Source of the DNA: Salegentibacter sp.
GTDB lineage: Bacteria > Bacteroidota > Bacteroidia > Flavobacteriales > Flavobacteriaceae
Direction: 5' to 3'
DNA: 27,233 nucleotides
Assembly (NCBI GenBank): GCA_024635815.1
Contig: JAGXIG010000111.1
Span: 1-27,233 of the forward strand
The translations under genes and the position numbers were made by a program. The notes beneath the pieces are model-generated. The model had not been told where the DNA came from, did no database searches, and worked only from the letters and a program-made list of their open reading frames with translations. Below are positions 8,805-16,489 of this stretch, piece by piece. Each line of letters starts with the position of its first letter. The first letter of the stretch is position 1.

Positions 8805-9173
8805 TCAGTTAAGCCAATTATAGATTTCAGAAGAAGTATAACATTCTTCGCATTTAGAAAACATCCAGAGGCAATCTATAAAATCGGTAAGCATATGAAA
8901 AAGCAAACCGATGAATATCAATTTCAGTAGCTTATTTTTAATAAAAAGGAGACCCAAAAAATATGCGATGATAGCATAATGAGAATGTAAAGTGTGATAA
9001 CCAATTCCACAGCGCATCGGGTCAAATAATGGCTCAGCAAAAACGTGGTCCAGGTCTACTGCCATAGTAGCGAGTAAAATTAGCCAGTTCTTTTTCCAGT
9101 TCTTTTTATCGTAAAACCAGGCAATAGCGCCAATAGCTATAAAATGAAGAAAATAGTGGGTGAATGTTTGCAA
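8805..9173 (-). CDS. DUF6122-like small membrane protein
   Basis: This is a 122-residue membrane protein with about four hydrophobic segments (residues 5-20, 28-40, 66-80, 84-97). A polar HxxxHSH cluster (YHTLHSHYA), a VDLDHVFA segment with acidic residues plus His, and the pairing LFHMLTDFIDC resemble the conserved His/Asp residues of YdjM/DUF457-type inner-membrane hydrolase-like proteins. I assign it to the Bacteroidetes family DUF6122 from memory of this pattern. No function is known. The frame has no ATG in range: TTG at 9173 is used because a stop lies 10 bases further upstream. Three Cys near the C-terminus (CLWMFSKCEEC) are unusual. It probably shares a transcript with the DUF202 gene 67 bases upstream. 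Confidence 0.7.
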   Translation of the reverse strand: MQTFTHYFLHFIAIGAIAWFYDKKNWKKNWLILLATMAVDLDHVFAEPLFDPMRCGIGYHTLHSHYAIIAYFLGLLFIKNKLLKLIFIGLLFHMLTDFIDCLWMFSKCEECYTSSEIYNWLN

Positions 9174-9240
9174 TTGGAGTTGTTATGTTTTGAAGTTGTA
9201 GCGTAAAATTTAGATTAAGAGTAATGTTTTTCTGATTACC

Positions 9241-9585
9241 TTAAAAATTTTTGGGATCCTCCTCTTCTTCCTCGGCAGTAGATTCGACCTTTCCTTTCAG
9301 CAAATCCTTCATTTTATTCTTCAGAACTATAAACCGCCAGATGCCCACGGTGACAAAAAGCACAGAGAATACCAATGCGAGGTAACCAATGTAATGCATC
9401 TCCTCGTATTCCTTTAACTGAATTAACGCAAGACCACCCAGCAGAAAGTAAAGTGCCGCCTGAGTGTATGAGAGTAGCGTGCGTTCATTTGCAAGCTTCG
9501 TCCGCTCCAGCGCAAGGTGTTCGCGTATGATACTCTCATCTATTTTTCTGCCGGTAAAAAGCCTTCCGAATTTAACTCTCCTCAT
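9241..9585 (-). CDS. DUF202 family membrane protein
   Basis: This is a 114-residue protein with the DUF202 signature (HLALERTKLANERTLLSYTQAAL) followed by two transmembrane segments (about residues 42-60 and 68-88). It has a highly acidic C-terminal tail (TAEEEEEDP). DUF202 is a widespread small inner-membrane family (E. coli YidH/YidG) with no assigned biochemical role. The ATG start at 9585 gives the typical basic N-terminal stretch. It lies upstream of and in line with the DUF6122-like gene. Confidence 0.88.
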   Translation of the reverse strand: MRRVKFGRLFTGRKIDESIIREHLALERTKLANERTLLSYTQAALYFLLGGLALIQLKEYEEMHYIGYLALVFSVLFVTVGIWRFIVLKNKMKDLLKGKVESTAEEEEEDPKNF

Positions 9586-9652
9586 AAATATTATTTCCTT
9601 AACAGGTTTAAAGATAGTATTTAGTAGCCAAAAACTAAAAGTTTACAACCAG

Positions 9653-9705
9653 GGCGCTTAATACTTTGTCAAAGTCTCCTTAATCCACCTTGAACACTAA
9701 GCGCC
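9653..9705. repeat. Interrupted inverted repeat in 217-base intergenic gap
   Basis: GGCGCTTA at 9653-9660 is matched by TAAGCGCC at 9698-9705, and a small perfect hairpin (ACTTTG-T-CAAAGT, 9663-9675) lies inside. It sits between the start of the DUF202 gene and the 3' end of the amidohydrolase gene. It may act as a hairpin at the end of the amidohydrolase transcript, but no T-run follows on that strand. Nothing else is recognised in 9586-9802. Confidence 0.3.
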
Positions 9706-9802
9706 AAATCCCAATATCCAAACGCAAGTAGTATCCTCCGTCATTCAACACCACCAAAATATAGTATCGCTAGCAATGCACCCTCTAATGACAAAGCACT
9801 AA

Positions 9803-12800
9803 TTACTGGCAGGTGCAACCGGGAGCGGTAAAGCTCTGCGTACTTTCATGCCAGGGGAAAGCAGCATTATATTTATTGTCTTCCCAATAAAATTCGCCAC
9901 GTTCTTTTGGGTCGTTTCCAATTTCGTTCATTGTTTCAGCATCATATAGTCTACCGTTTACCATAGTATAGATTACAGATTCTGAATTGCGAATATCTTC
10001 CAGCGGATTTTCCTCTAAAACAATCAAATCGGCTAATTTTCCTTCTTCGAGGGAACCAATTTCGCTTCCCATTCCAATATACTCAGCACCGTTTATTGTA
10101 GCGGCCTGCAAGGCTTCCATATTCGTCATTCCGCCCATTTGCAGCAGCCAGAGTTCCCAATGAGCACCAAGTCCCTGTAATTGTCCGTGAGCACCAAGGT
10201 TGACTTTAACGCCGATATCAGAAAGTTCTTTTGCGGTTTCTGAAACCAAAATTGGTCCCTGCTCATATTCTTCATCAGGAAGGGTTTCTCTTCTTCGGGA
10301 ACGTGAATCTACGATCTGTCTCGGGGTGAAATTCAGCAAACGCTCATTTTCCCAAACTTTATCTTTGTCATAGAAATAATATTCACCGTTAATTCCGCCG
10401 TAATTTACTATCAGCGTAGGAGTATAACCTGTGTTGCTATTTCCCCAAAGTGTTTTTACATCCTTATAAACCGGGGCGATTGGGATGTTATGTTCTATCC
10501 CGGTATGCCCGTCAACAATCATATTCATATTGTGTAAAAAGGTGCTTCCACCTTCAGGAACTACATTCATTTCCAGTTCCTTTGCAGCCTGCATAATTTG
10601 CTGACGCTGTTCACGACGAGGCTGGTTGTAACTTTTTACCGAAGTTGCTCCAAAAGCTTTAGTTCTTCGTAGCGCAGATCTTGCATCGTCCAGGTTATTG
10701 ATCACCGCTTTAAAATCACCTTCAGCACCGTAAAGAATAATTCCTGTGGAATAAATTCTGGGTCCAACCATTTCACCGGCCTTTACCATTTCTGCCATGC
10801 TAAAAATGCTTTCGCTTAAAGCTGAAGGATCGTGTACAGTTGTTACCCCAAATGCCATGTTTGCATATAAAGGCCAGTGTTTATTAGGTGTTAAACCATA
10901 TCTAAATGCGCCAGTATGGGCGTGGGCATCAACAATTCCCGGCATTATGGTTTTTCCTTCAAGGTCATAAACTTTTGCATTGTTCGGAAGCTTTACTTCG
11001 GAAGCTTCGCCAATAGAAATAATCTTATTTTCTTCAATTACAATGCTTCCATTTTCGATTACTTTATCGCCCTCCATGGTGATCATTCTGGCGTTGGTAA
11101 ATGCGATTTTTCCTTCCGGAACATCGGTTTTTAACTGGAGCCCTATTTTTGTCCCTTTTTCAGTAATATCGGGAATAGAATCTGGTGAGTTTTTCAGAAA
11201 GGTAAAACGTTCTGAAACTTCATTTGTAAAATATTCGTCACCCAAAGTCCAGTGCACATTTTCGCTGTTGTTCGACCAATGCAGGTTCATCCCTGCGTCT
11301 TTGGTAATTTGAGTTACCGGGATGGTTTTGGTGTTATTGTCTAAATCCAAAGGTCGCCCGGTTAGGGTGAGCGGTGCCAGATATGCCTGGTGCAAATGAC
11401 TAAAAACTACCCATTTATTATCGGGGCTTGGCACTATACGGTTAGCGTGTTTAGAGTTGATATGGGTACGTTCGTCGTTTCCTGTTAGATCTATACTTTT
11501 TAAGCTTTTTTCCAGGCTGCCCATAAGTGCACCACCTGTTTGAAAGAAAATTCGGGAATCGTCTTTGCTATACATCGGGAAATCTCCCGAATTGTGGAGT
11601 TTCTTTTTATTTTCCCCGGAAGCACTTATCGTGTAAATTCCCGGTTCTTTACTAAAAGTTTGTCCCTGGTCGCTATTACCTCGTTCCTTTACAAAAACAA
11701 TTTGTTCCCCATCATTCGAGAAAGCAGGGTTTCTGTAAATTCCTTTTTCTGAAGTCAGTTTTTCAGGATTTCTGCCATTTAATCCAACTTTCATTAAAGC
11801 ACCCATTTCTGTATCATTCCAGGTCACATAAACAATTTCTTTTCCATCAGGGGAGAAAGCGGGTTCAAATTCGAAATCTTCAGTATTTGTAATTCGCTGA
11901 GGTTTTCCATTAGGTAAAGATTTTTTCCAAAGATGGCCTATAGCATTAAAAACAAGGGTTTTTCCGTTAGGTGAAGTCACCGCGTGGCGAATCACTTTCG
12001 GAATAAATTCTTCTGAAAACACTTCGTGTTCGCTGCGATGAGTTTCGGCAATTTCTATGGTATTTTTTATTTCAAACGGAATCACTTCCGCATTGTAATT
12101 TTCAATATTTACCTTGTTGATTTTTCCTTCGCTCCAGAATACAATTTCTTCTCCTGAAGGCATCCAGCTAAATCCGGGATAAACGCCAAAAATAGCCCAG
12201 GCTTCCTGCTGGTCTTTGCTCAGCTTATCGTAAACCGGCCATTCTTCCCCGGTTTCTAAATCGTGCATGTATAAAACCGATTTCGTTCTGATACGTTTTA
12301 TAAAAGCAAGTTTTTTCCCATCAGGTGAAACCTGTGGTCGTGCCGCGCCGCCGGGACCGCCGGTTATTGTTGTGTTTTCACCGGTTTCAAAATCATATCT
12401 TTTTATTACGTAAATCTGCTTATTTGGATCTTTATTGTACTGGAACATTCCGCCGGGGTACATATCTTCGCTGTAATAAAGGTAGCGTCCATCGGGAGAA
12501 ATGCTGGGTTCGTTTACATCCTGCTGATCGTTTTTGCGCTCGGTAAGTTGCAAACCTCCTTCGCCGCCAATATGGTACAACCACATTTCGCCGGCGCCCA
12601 AAGAACGGCCGGAAGTAAAGTGTTTTCTGGCAACGATCGCGTTTCCATCGGGTGTCCAAACTGCATTGTTAAGCAATCGAAAATCTTCTTTAGTAAGTTG
12701 CGTTGCATCTTTACCATCGGCGTTCATAATCCAGATATTGTCCCCACCACCGGCATCGCTGGTGAAAGATATTTTTGAACCATCGGGACTAAAACGGGGC

Positions 12801-13081
12801 TGGACTTCGTAAGCCATTCCGGTTCTAAGAATTTCAGCTTTCCCACCGCTTATCGGCATTTTATAAATATCACCTAAAAGGTCGAAAACAATGGTTTTTC
12901 CATCGGGAGAAACATCGAGGTTTATCCAGGTGCCTTCGTCGGTTCGCAAGGGAACTTCTTTAATATTCCAGTCGTCTGAATAAGGATCATTGACATCCCA
13001 TTTCTTTTCTTCTTTTTCTTGTGAAATCAGGTTTGGAGTGGCCAAAAGTATAAAGATGGCCGGGAGGAATTTTTTAAACAT
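9803..13081 (-). CDS. Exported TolB-propeller / amidohydrolase fusion protein
   Basis: This is a 1092-residue protein that begins with a Sec signal peptide (MFKKFLPAIFILLATPNLIS, cleavage near Gln21). Residues about 50-640 carry many WD40-like PD40/TolB propeller repeats, seen as repeated SPDGK or TPDGN motifs (VSPDGKTIVF, FSPDGSKISF, SPDGRYLYYS, SPDGKKLAFI, FSPDGKEIVYV). Residues about 645-1060 form an amidohydrolase domain: GKTIMPGIVDAHAHTG has the first metal-binding HxH, HTGIEH supplies a later His, and the end is a standard GSLEEGKLADLIVLEENP segment. It is probably periplasmic or lipid-associated and hydrolyses a peptide-like or cyclic amide substrate; the substrate is unknown. Proteins of this fusion class are common in Bacteroidetes. 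The extreme C-terminus (PGCTCQ) is an odd Cys-x-Cys tail. Confidence 0.9.
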   Translation of the reverse strand: MFKKFLPAIFILLATPNLISQEKEEKKWDVNDPYSDDWNIKEVPLRTDEGTWINLDVSPDGKTIVFDLLGDIYKMPISGGKAEILRTGMAYEVQPRFSPDGSKISFTSDAGGGDNIWIMNADGKDATQLTKEDFRLLNNAVWTPDGNAIVARKHFTSGRSLGAGEMWLYHIGGEGGLQLTERKNDQQDVNEPSISPDGRYLYYSEDMYPGGMFQYNKDPNKQIYVIKRYDFETGENTTITGGPGGAARPQVSPDGKKLAFIKRIRTKSVLYMHDLETGEEWPVYDKLSKDQQEAWAIFGVYPGFSWMPSGEEIVFWSEGKINKVNIENYNAEVIPFEIKNTIEIAETHRSEHEVFSEEFIPKVIRHAVTSPNGKTLVFNAIGHLWKKSLPNGKPQRITNTEDFEFEPAFSPDGKEIVYVTWNDTEMGALMKVGLNGRNPEKLTSEKGIYRNPAFSNDGEQIVFVKERGNSDQGQTFSKEPGIYTISASGENKKKLHNSGDFPMYSKDDSRIFFQTGGALMGSLEKSLKSIDLTGNDERTHINSKHANRIVPSPDNKWVVFSHLHQAYLAPLTLTGRPLDLDNNTKTIPVTQITKDAGMNLHWSNNSENVHWTLGDEYFTNEVSERFTFLKNSPDSIPDITEKGTKIGLQLKTDVPEGKIAFTNARMITMEGDKVIENGSIVIEENKIISIGEASEVKLPNNAKVYDLEGKTIMPGIVDAHAHTGAFRYGLTPNKHWPLYANMAFGVTTVHDPSALSESIFSMAEMVKAGEMVGPRIYSTGIILYGAEGDFKAVINNLDDARSALRRTKAFGATSVKSYNQPRREQRQQIMQAAKELEMNVVPEGGSTFLHNMNMIVDGHTGIEHNIPIAPVYKDVKTLWGNSNTGYTPTLIVNYGGINGEYYFYDKDKVWENERLLNFTPRQIVDSRSRRRETLPDEEYEQGPILVSETAKELSDIGVKVNLGAHGQLQGLGAHWELWLLQMGGMTNMEALQAATINGAEYIGMGSEIGSLEEGKLADLIVLEENPLEDIRNSESVIYTMVNGRLYDAETMNEIGNDPKERGEFYWEDNKYNAAFPWHESTQSFTAPGCTCQ

Positions 13082-13216
13082 AGTGTGGTTTTTTAACGAG
13101 GCTAAATATACTATGAAAAGCTTAAAAGCTCTAATTGGATTAGCTGATTTAAAATTTCGGTCTCATTATTTTGTATATCTCGCTAGAGACCTAAAGGGCT
13201 AAATTGAATTAAAAGT

Positions 13217-13270
13217 GTCACGTCGAGCGCAGTCAAGACGTTTTTGTTCGAGCCTTCGACTGCGCTCAGG
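13217..13270. repeat. REP-like palindromic intergenic repeat
   Basis: GAGCGCAGTC at 13225-13234 pairs with GACTGCGCTC at 13258-13267, with flanking GTGTCACGTC and AGGGAGA. I recognise this as the type of GC-rich palindromic repeat (TCGAGCGCAGTC...GACTGCGCTCA) scattered between genes in flavobacterial genomes. It lies in the 293-base gap between the divergent amidohydrolase and DinB-fold genes. Confidence 0.7.
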
Positions 13271-13302
13271 GAGATAAAAACTAATTTTAGGTTTTTAAAT
13301 GG

Positions 13303-13314
13303 ATAAGTACTTAT
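13303..13314. promoter_or_regulatory. Perfect 12-bp palindrome upstream of DinB-fold gene
   Basis: ATAAGTACTTAT is a perfect palindrome 25 bases upstream of a candidate -7 element (TAAGTTTG, 13339-13346). The position, around -40 of a putative promoter, fits an activator or repressor site. No matching -33 element is evident and the regulator is unknown. Confidence 0.35.
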
Positions 13315-13338
13315 TTTATCAAATTGAGTACTTTTAAG

Positions 13339-13346
13339 TAAGTTTG
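13339..13346 (+). promoter_or_regulatory. Candidate -7 element for DinB-fold gene
   Basis: TAAGTTTG matches the Bacteroidetes TAnnTTTG element and is 28 bases upstream of the ATG at 13375. The usual TTTG/TTG -33 element is not found at the expected distance, so the promoter would be weak or activator-dependent. Confidence 0.45.
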
Positions 13347-13374
13347 GTTTGAAATATCCCTGAAAATTATTGAA

Positions 13375-13887
13375 ATGAACAAACCTGAAGTCTGGTTAAG
13401 AGGAAAAGTAGCTGATGTTCCCGATTTACTGCAACCCGCCGCCCACGCTTTATTACAATCCCGGGAGGAAGTAGAAAAATACATGAATGATTTTCCTGAA
13501 GAATTATTGTGGGAAAAACCGGCAGGGCGGGCTTCGGTTGGATTTCATTTGCAACATTTAACCGGGGTGGTAGATAGAATGCTGACTTACGCAAAAGCCG
13601 AAAAATTATCTGAAACTCAATTTGAATATTTAAAAAATGAAGGAAAATCGAATGAAGAAATTTCCGTGGAATTCCTTGTAAATAATTTTCAGGAAAAAGT
13701 AGACGAGGCACTCAATTTTCTTAAAAATACTCCTGAAAATATCCTGACGAATTTTCGGCCGGTGGGAAGAAAAGAATTGCCTTCAACGGTAATCGGTTTG
13801 CTTTTTCACGCTGCAGAACATAGTCAGCGGCACGTTGGGCAACTTTTAGTGACGGTGAGTGTTTTAAAGGACTTAGATTCCCGATAA
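13375..13887 (+). CDS. DinB superfamily protein (DinB_2-like)
   Basis: This is a 170-residue all-helical protein of the DinB/YfiT fold. The three-His metal site of the family is visible: His in VGFHLQHLTGVVDRML, and the pair in LFHAAEHSQRHVGQLLVT near the C-terminus. Bacterial members act as metal-dependent thiol transferases or have unknown roles; the substrate cannot be assigned here. The ATG at 13375 is preceded by a candidate -7 element. The stop codon (13885-13887) lies inside a perfect hairpin that may end or stabilise the transcript. Confidence 0.85.
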   Translation: MNKPEVWLRGKVADVPDLLQPAAHALLQSREEVEKYMNDFPEELLWEKPAGRASVGFHLQHLTGVVDRMLTYAKAEKLSETQFEYLKNEGKSNEEISVEFLVNNFQEKVDEALNFLKNTPENILTNFRPVGRKELPSTVIGLLFHAAEHSQRHVGQLLVTVSVLKDLDSR

Positions 13888-13896
13888 ATATCGGGA
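13879..13896. repeat. Perfect hairpin over the DinB-fold gene stop codon
   Basis: TCCCGATA-AA-TATCGGGA is an 8-bp perfect stem with a two-base spacer that overlaps the last two codons and the stop. It is followed by TTCTGAAATAAATTCAG-like sequence, itself a short imperfect palindrome. These look like flavobacterial intergenic repeat units rather than a canonical terminator, since no T-run follows. Confidence 0.55.
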
Positions 13897-13951
13897 CAGG
13901 TTCTGAAATAAATTCAGGATGACGATAAAGAAAATTTTAAATAGTTCCCAC

Positions 13952-14030
13952 TTCCTGCAAGGTTTAGCAAACCTTGTAGGTTTTCTTATGTAAATGAATA
14001 CCTGTGAGGTATAAAAAAACCTCGCAGGAA
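13952..14030. repeat. Two tandem copies of a palindromic repeat between convergent genes
   Basis: The first hairpin pairs 13954-13965 with 13969-13980 (CCTGCAAGGTTT / AAACCTTGTAGG). The second pairs 14001-14010 with 14019-14028 (CCTGTGAGGT / ACCTCGCAGG). Each has one G-U pair. The outer edges also match each other as an inverted repeat (TTCCTGC at 13952, GCAGGAA at 14024), so the unit is duplicated. On the minus strand the second hairpin follows the dehydratase gene, so a terminator role is possible. Confidence 0.6.
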
Positions 14031-14046
14031 ATAGAATTTTAATAAT

Positions 14047-14985
14047 CTAAAAAGGCAAATTGCTTAAATCCACATTTCCGCCGGAAATAATAATTCCCAC
14101 TTTTTTACCTCGAAATTTCTCTTTTTCACGTAAAACCGCTGCAAAAGCAACCGCGCTGGAAGGTTCCACTACAATTTTCATTCGTTCCCAGATAAGTTTC
14201 ATAGCCGCGATGATATCATCTTCTTCCACTCTTATAATTTCTGAAACCTTATCTTTTATAATCGGGAAATTCTTATCGCCAAGATTGGTTTTTAGTCCGT
14301 CTGCAATGGTATTCGTGGTTTCATTGAATCCGATTTTTCCGCTTTTTAAAGAACGATAGGCATCGTCAACTTCAAATGGTTCGGCACCAATAGTTTTACA
14401 GTTTTCAGAAGAAAAATTTACGGCAAGTGCGGTTCCGGCAATAAGTCCGCCGCCGCCCACAGGAGTAATTATCAGATCCAGATCAGGAACATCTTCAAGC
14501 AGTTCTTTTGCTGCAGTTCCTTGACCGTAGATCACGTTAAGATCGTTAGAAGGATGTAAAAAAGTAGCACCGGTATCCTTTTGTATTTTTTTTGCAGCTG
14601 CTTCGCGTGCTTTTATATTGGGTTCACATTCGGTAATCTGGCCACCATAGGTTTTAACTGCATCTTTTTTCACTTGTGGGGCAGAAGAGGGCATAACGAT
14701 ATAAGCAGGAATTCCCAGGCTTTTTGCCGATAACGAAACCGCCTGGGCAAAATTACCCGAGGAATGAGTGACTACGCCTTTTGCACGTTCGTCAGCGCTT
14801 AGCGCCAAAATTGCTGCGGTTGCGCCACGCATTTTAAAAGCGCCCATTTTCTGAAAATTCTCACATTTAAAATAAACTTCGGTTTCGGCCATCGCGCTTA
14901 ATAAACGCGATTGCATTACCGGTGTGCGGTGAATATACGTGGCAATTTTTGAATGGAGTTTGGTAAATTCTTCTTTACTTATCAT
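14047..14985 (-). CDS. Threonine dehydratase / serine racemase family PLP enzyme
   Basis: This is a fold-type II PLP enzyme of 312 residues. The PLP-binding Lys lies in GAFKMRGA. The SSGNFAQA substrate loop, the glycine-rich phosphate cradle GGGGLIAG and the C-terminal SGGNVDLS motif are all intact. There is no C-terminal ACT regulatory domain, so it resembles catabolic threonine ammonia-lyase or serine racemase rather than biosynthetic IlvA. The reaction is Thr to 2-oxobutyrate and/or Ser deamination or racemisation. The ATG at 14985 is preferred; an in-frame TTG at 15000 would add five residues (TTG AAA TCA GTG ATA). It is the last gene of a minus-strand run that includes a universal stress protein and a hydroxyacid dehydrogenase. 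Confidence 0.9.
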   Translation of the reverse strand: MISKEEFTKLHSKIATYIHRTPVMQSRLLSAMAETEVYFKCENFQKMGAFKMRGATAAILALSADERAKGVVTHSSGNFAQAVSLSAKSLGIPAYIVMPSSAPQVKKDAVKTYGGQITECEPNIKAREAAAKKIQKDTGATFLHPSNDLNVIYGQGTAAKELLEDVPDLDLIITPVGGGGLIAGTALAVNFSSENCKTIGAEPFEVDDAYRSLKSGKIGFNETTNTIADGLKTNLGDKNFPIIKDKVSEIIRVEEDDIIAAMKLIWERMKIVVEPSSAVAFAAVLREKEKFRGKKVGIIISGGNVDLSNLPF

Positions 14986-15059
14986 TATCACTGATTTCAA
15001 CCCATAAAATTAAAGATTTTTCCTCAGTAAAAAATTTAAATTCAGTTTAGAAAAATCGC

Positions 15060-15512
15060 CTATTTTTCTTCATCAATAGGAACAGAAAGCACTGGAATTT
15101 CTGAATTTTTAAATAATTCTACCGAAACACTTTCCGCAAATAGATTGTAAAAGAAACTGTGCTTATGGGTGCCAACAATTAGAATATCAGCTTTTAGTTT
15201 TTTGGCTTCCTCAAGCACGGTTTCCACGGTAGAACCCTGAATTAAAAGGGCATCAGATTCTATATTTTTATCGATGAACATATCGCGGATTTGCTGCAAT
15301 TCTTTGTGCTCGGTTTTGAGTTCATCGGCACGCATATCGCGTATATATTGCGGTCCTGTTTGGTACCCTACAAAATCGGGATCTGGGGCGGCCACGTGGA
15401 CCACCCAGATTTTTGCCCCGAACTTTTCAGCAATACTTTCAGCGTAAGCCATAAGTTCTCCCACAGCATCGTTAAAATCTACCGCTACAAGAATATTTTT
15501 GAACGTTTTCAT
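15060..15512 (-). CDS. Universal stress protein (UspA family)
   Basis: This is a 150-residue single-domain Usp protein. The N-terminal FKNILVAVDFND carries the conserved Asp of the nucleotide pocket, and the core strand ADILIVGTHKHS precedes the usual phosphate-loop region. The ATP-binding consensus G-x2-G-x9-G-(S/T) is broken here: the sequence after VG is THKHSFFYNLFAESVS, with no second or third glycine. ATP binding is therefore doubtful, as in the non-nucleotide-binding branch. It lies 17 bases after the hydroxyacid dehydrogenase gene and is likely co-transcribed. Confidence 0.92.
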   Translation of the reverse strand: MKTFKNILVAVDFNDAVGELMAYAESIAEKFGAKIWVVHVAAPDPDFVGYQTGPQYIRDMRADELKTEHKELQQIRDMFIDKNIESDALLIQGSTVETVLEEAKKLKADILIVGTHKHSFFYNLFAESVSVELFKNSEIPVLSVPIDEEK

Positions 15513-15529
15513 ATGCTGAATTTTTTAAA

Positions 15530-16459
15530 TTAATATCCTCTATCGCGTTTAACCACGTTTTTAAGTTCTTCTTCGTCCTTCATTCTTTCATAATTCTCTA
15601 TAATTTGAGGAACCACAGAATTTGGGTGTGTAACACTGGCCACGTGAGGGGTAACCCTAATTTTAGGGTGTTTCCAAAAGGGGTGTTCGTCCCTAATAGG
15701 TTCTTCCCAAAAGACATCTAAGGCAGCACCGGAAAGATGGCCGTCGTCTACTTTGGCTAGTAAATCTTGTTCAACTAAATGTTGACCTCTGGCAACGTTA
15801 ATCACGTATGCGCCTTTAGGTAATTTTTCAAACAATTCTTTATTGAGAATATTTTCGGTTTCCGGAGTTAAGGGAAGCATATTTACCAAAATATCTGACT
15901 GCTCCAAAAATTCATCGAATTCATCTTCCCCGGCAAAACTCTCTACATCCTCAAATTTTTTTTTATGTTTTGAAAAACCAATAACCTGGAATCCGTTTTT
16001 CAATAAACATTTTGAAACACTTTGCCCAAGGTTACCTATTCCTAGAATACCAACTTTAACATCATTATTTCTGGTGTAAGGAATGGGTTCCCATGTCTCA
16101 TTTAGCTGACTTTCCCTGTAATGTAGCAAGTTTCTTTGATGCGCCAGAACCAGGCTCAGCACAAAAGTTCCCATATCTTCTGCCAGGCGATCGTCTACAA
16201 CTTTGGTTATTTTTATGTTTTCTGGAAGCTCAGCATCACTGGTAATATGGTCTACCCCGGCACCCATTGAGGCAATGACTTTTAGGTTTGGGTAATTCTG
16301 AAAAATCCCGCGGGGATGATTCCAGCTTAAGGCGAATTCTACCTCTTCCTTATCGTGGTCTTCGGGATATACATAAACATTTAAACCCGGATGTTGATTT
16401 TTTAAAGCTTCAACCCAATCTTTCGGGTCTTTACCCGGACTAACTACTAAAAATGACAT
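15530..16459 (-). CDS. D-isomer 2-hydroxyacid dehydrogenase (GhrA-like)
   Basis: This is a 309-residue NAD(P)H-dependent oxidoreductase similar to glyoxylate/hydroxypyruvate reductase A. The Rossmann motif GILGIGNLGQSV is near residue 138. The substrate/catalytic Arg lies in INVARG, the Glu segment in LDVFWEEP, and the catalytic His in VTPHVAS. The likely activity is reduction of glyoxylate, hydroxypyruvate or another 2-keto acid. The gene follows the acyl-CoA dehydrogenase by 30 bases and precedes the stress protein by 17, suggesting one transcript. The ATG start at 16459 gives a compact substrate-binding domain of normal length. Confidence 0.9.
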   Translation of the reverse strand: MSFLVVSPGKDPKDWVEALKNQHPGLNVYVYPEDHDKEEVEFALSWNHPRGIFQNYPNLKVIASMGAGVDHITSDAELPENIKITKVVDDRLAEDMGTFVLSLVLAHQRNLLHYRESQLNETWEPIPYTRNNDVKVGILGIGNLGQSVSKCLLKNGFQVIGFSKHKKKFEDVESFAGEDEFDEFLEQSDILVNMLPLTPETENILNKELFEKLPKGAYVINVARGQHLVEQDLLAKVDDGHLSGAALDVFWEEPIRDEHPFWKHPKIRVTPHVASVTHPNSVVPQIIENYERMKDEEELKNVVKRDRGY

Positions 16460-16489
16460 TCTATTTATTTTTTTTGAATGGTTAATATT

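Noticed and set aside
12325..12812. Several overlapping open frames on both strands inside the large amidohydrolase gene
   Set aside because: They are shadows of the intact 1092-codon gene, with no domain and no separate start signals.
13217..14102. CRISPR array
   Set aside because: The repeats here are palindromes of different families with unequal spacing and no regular spacers.
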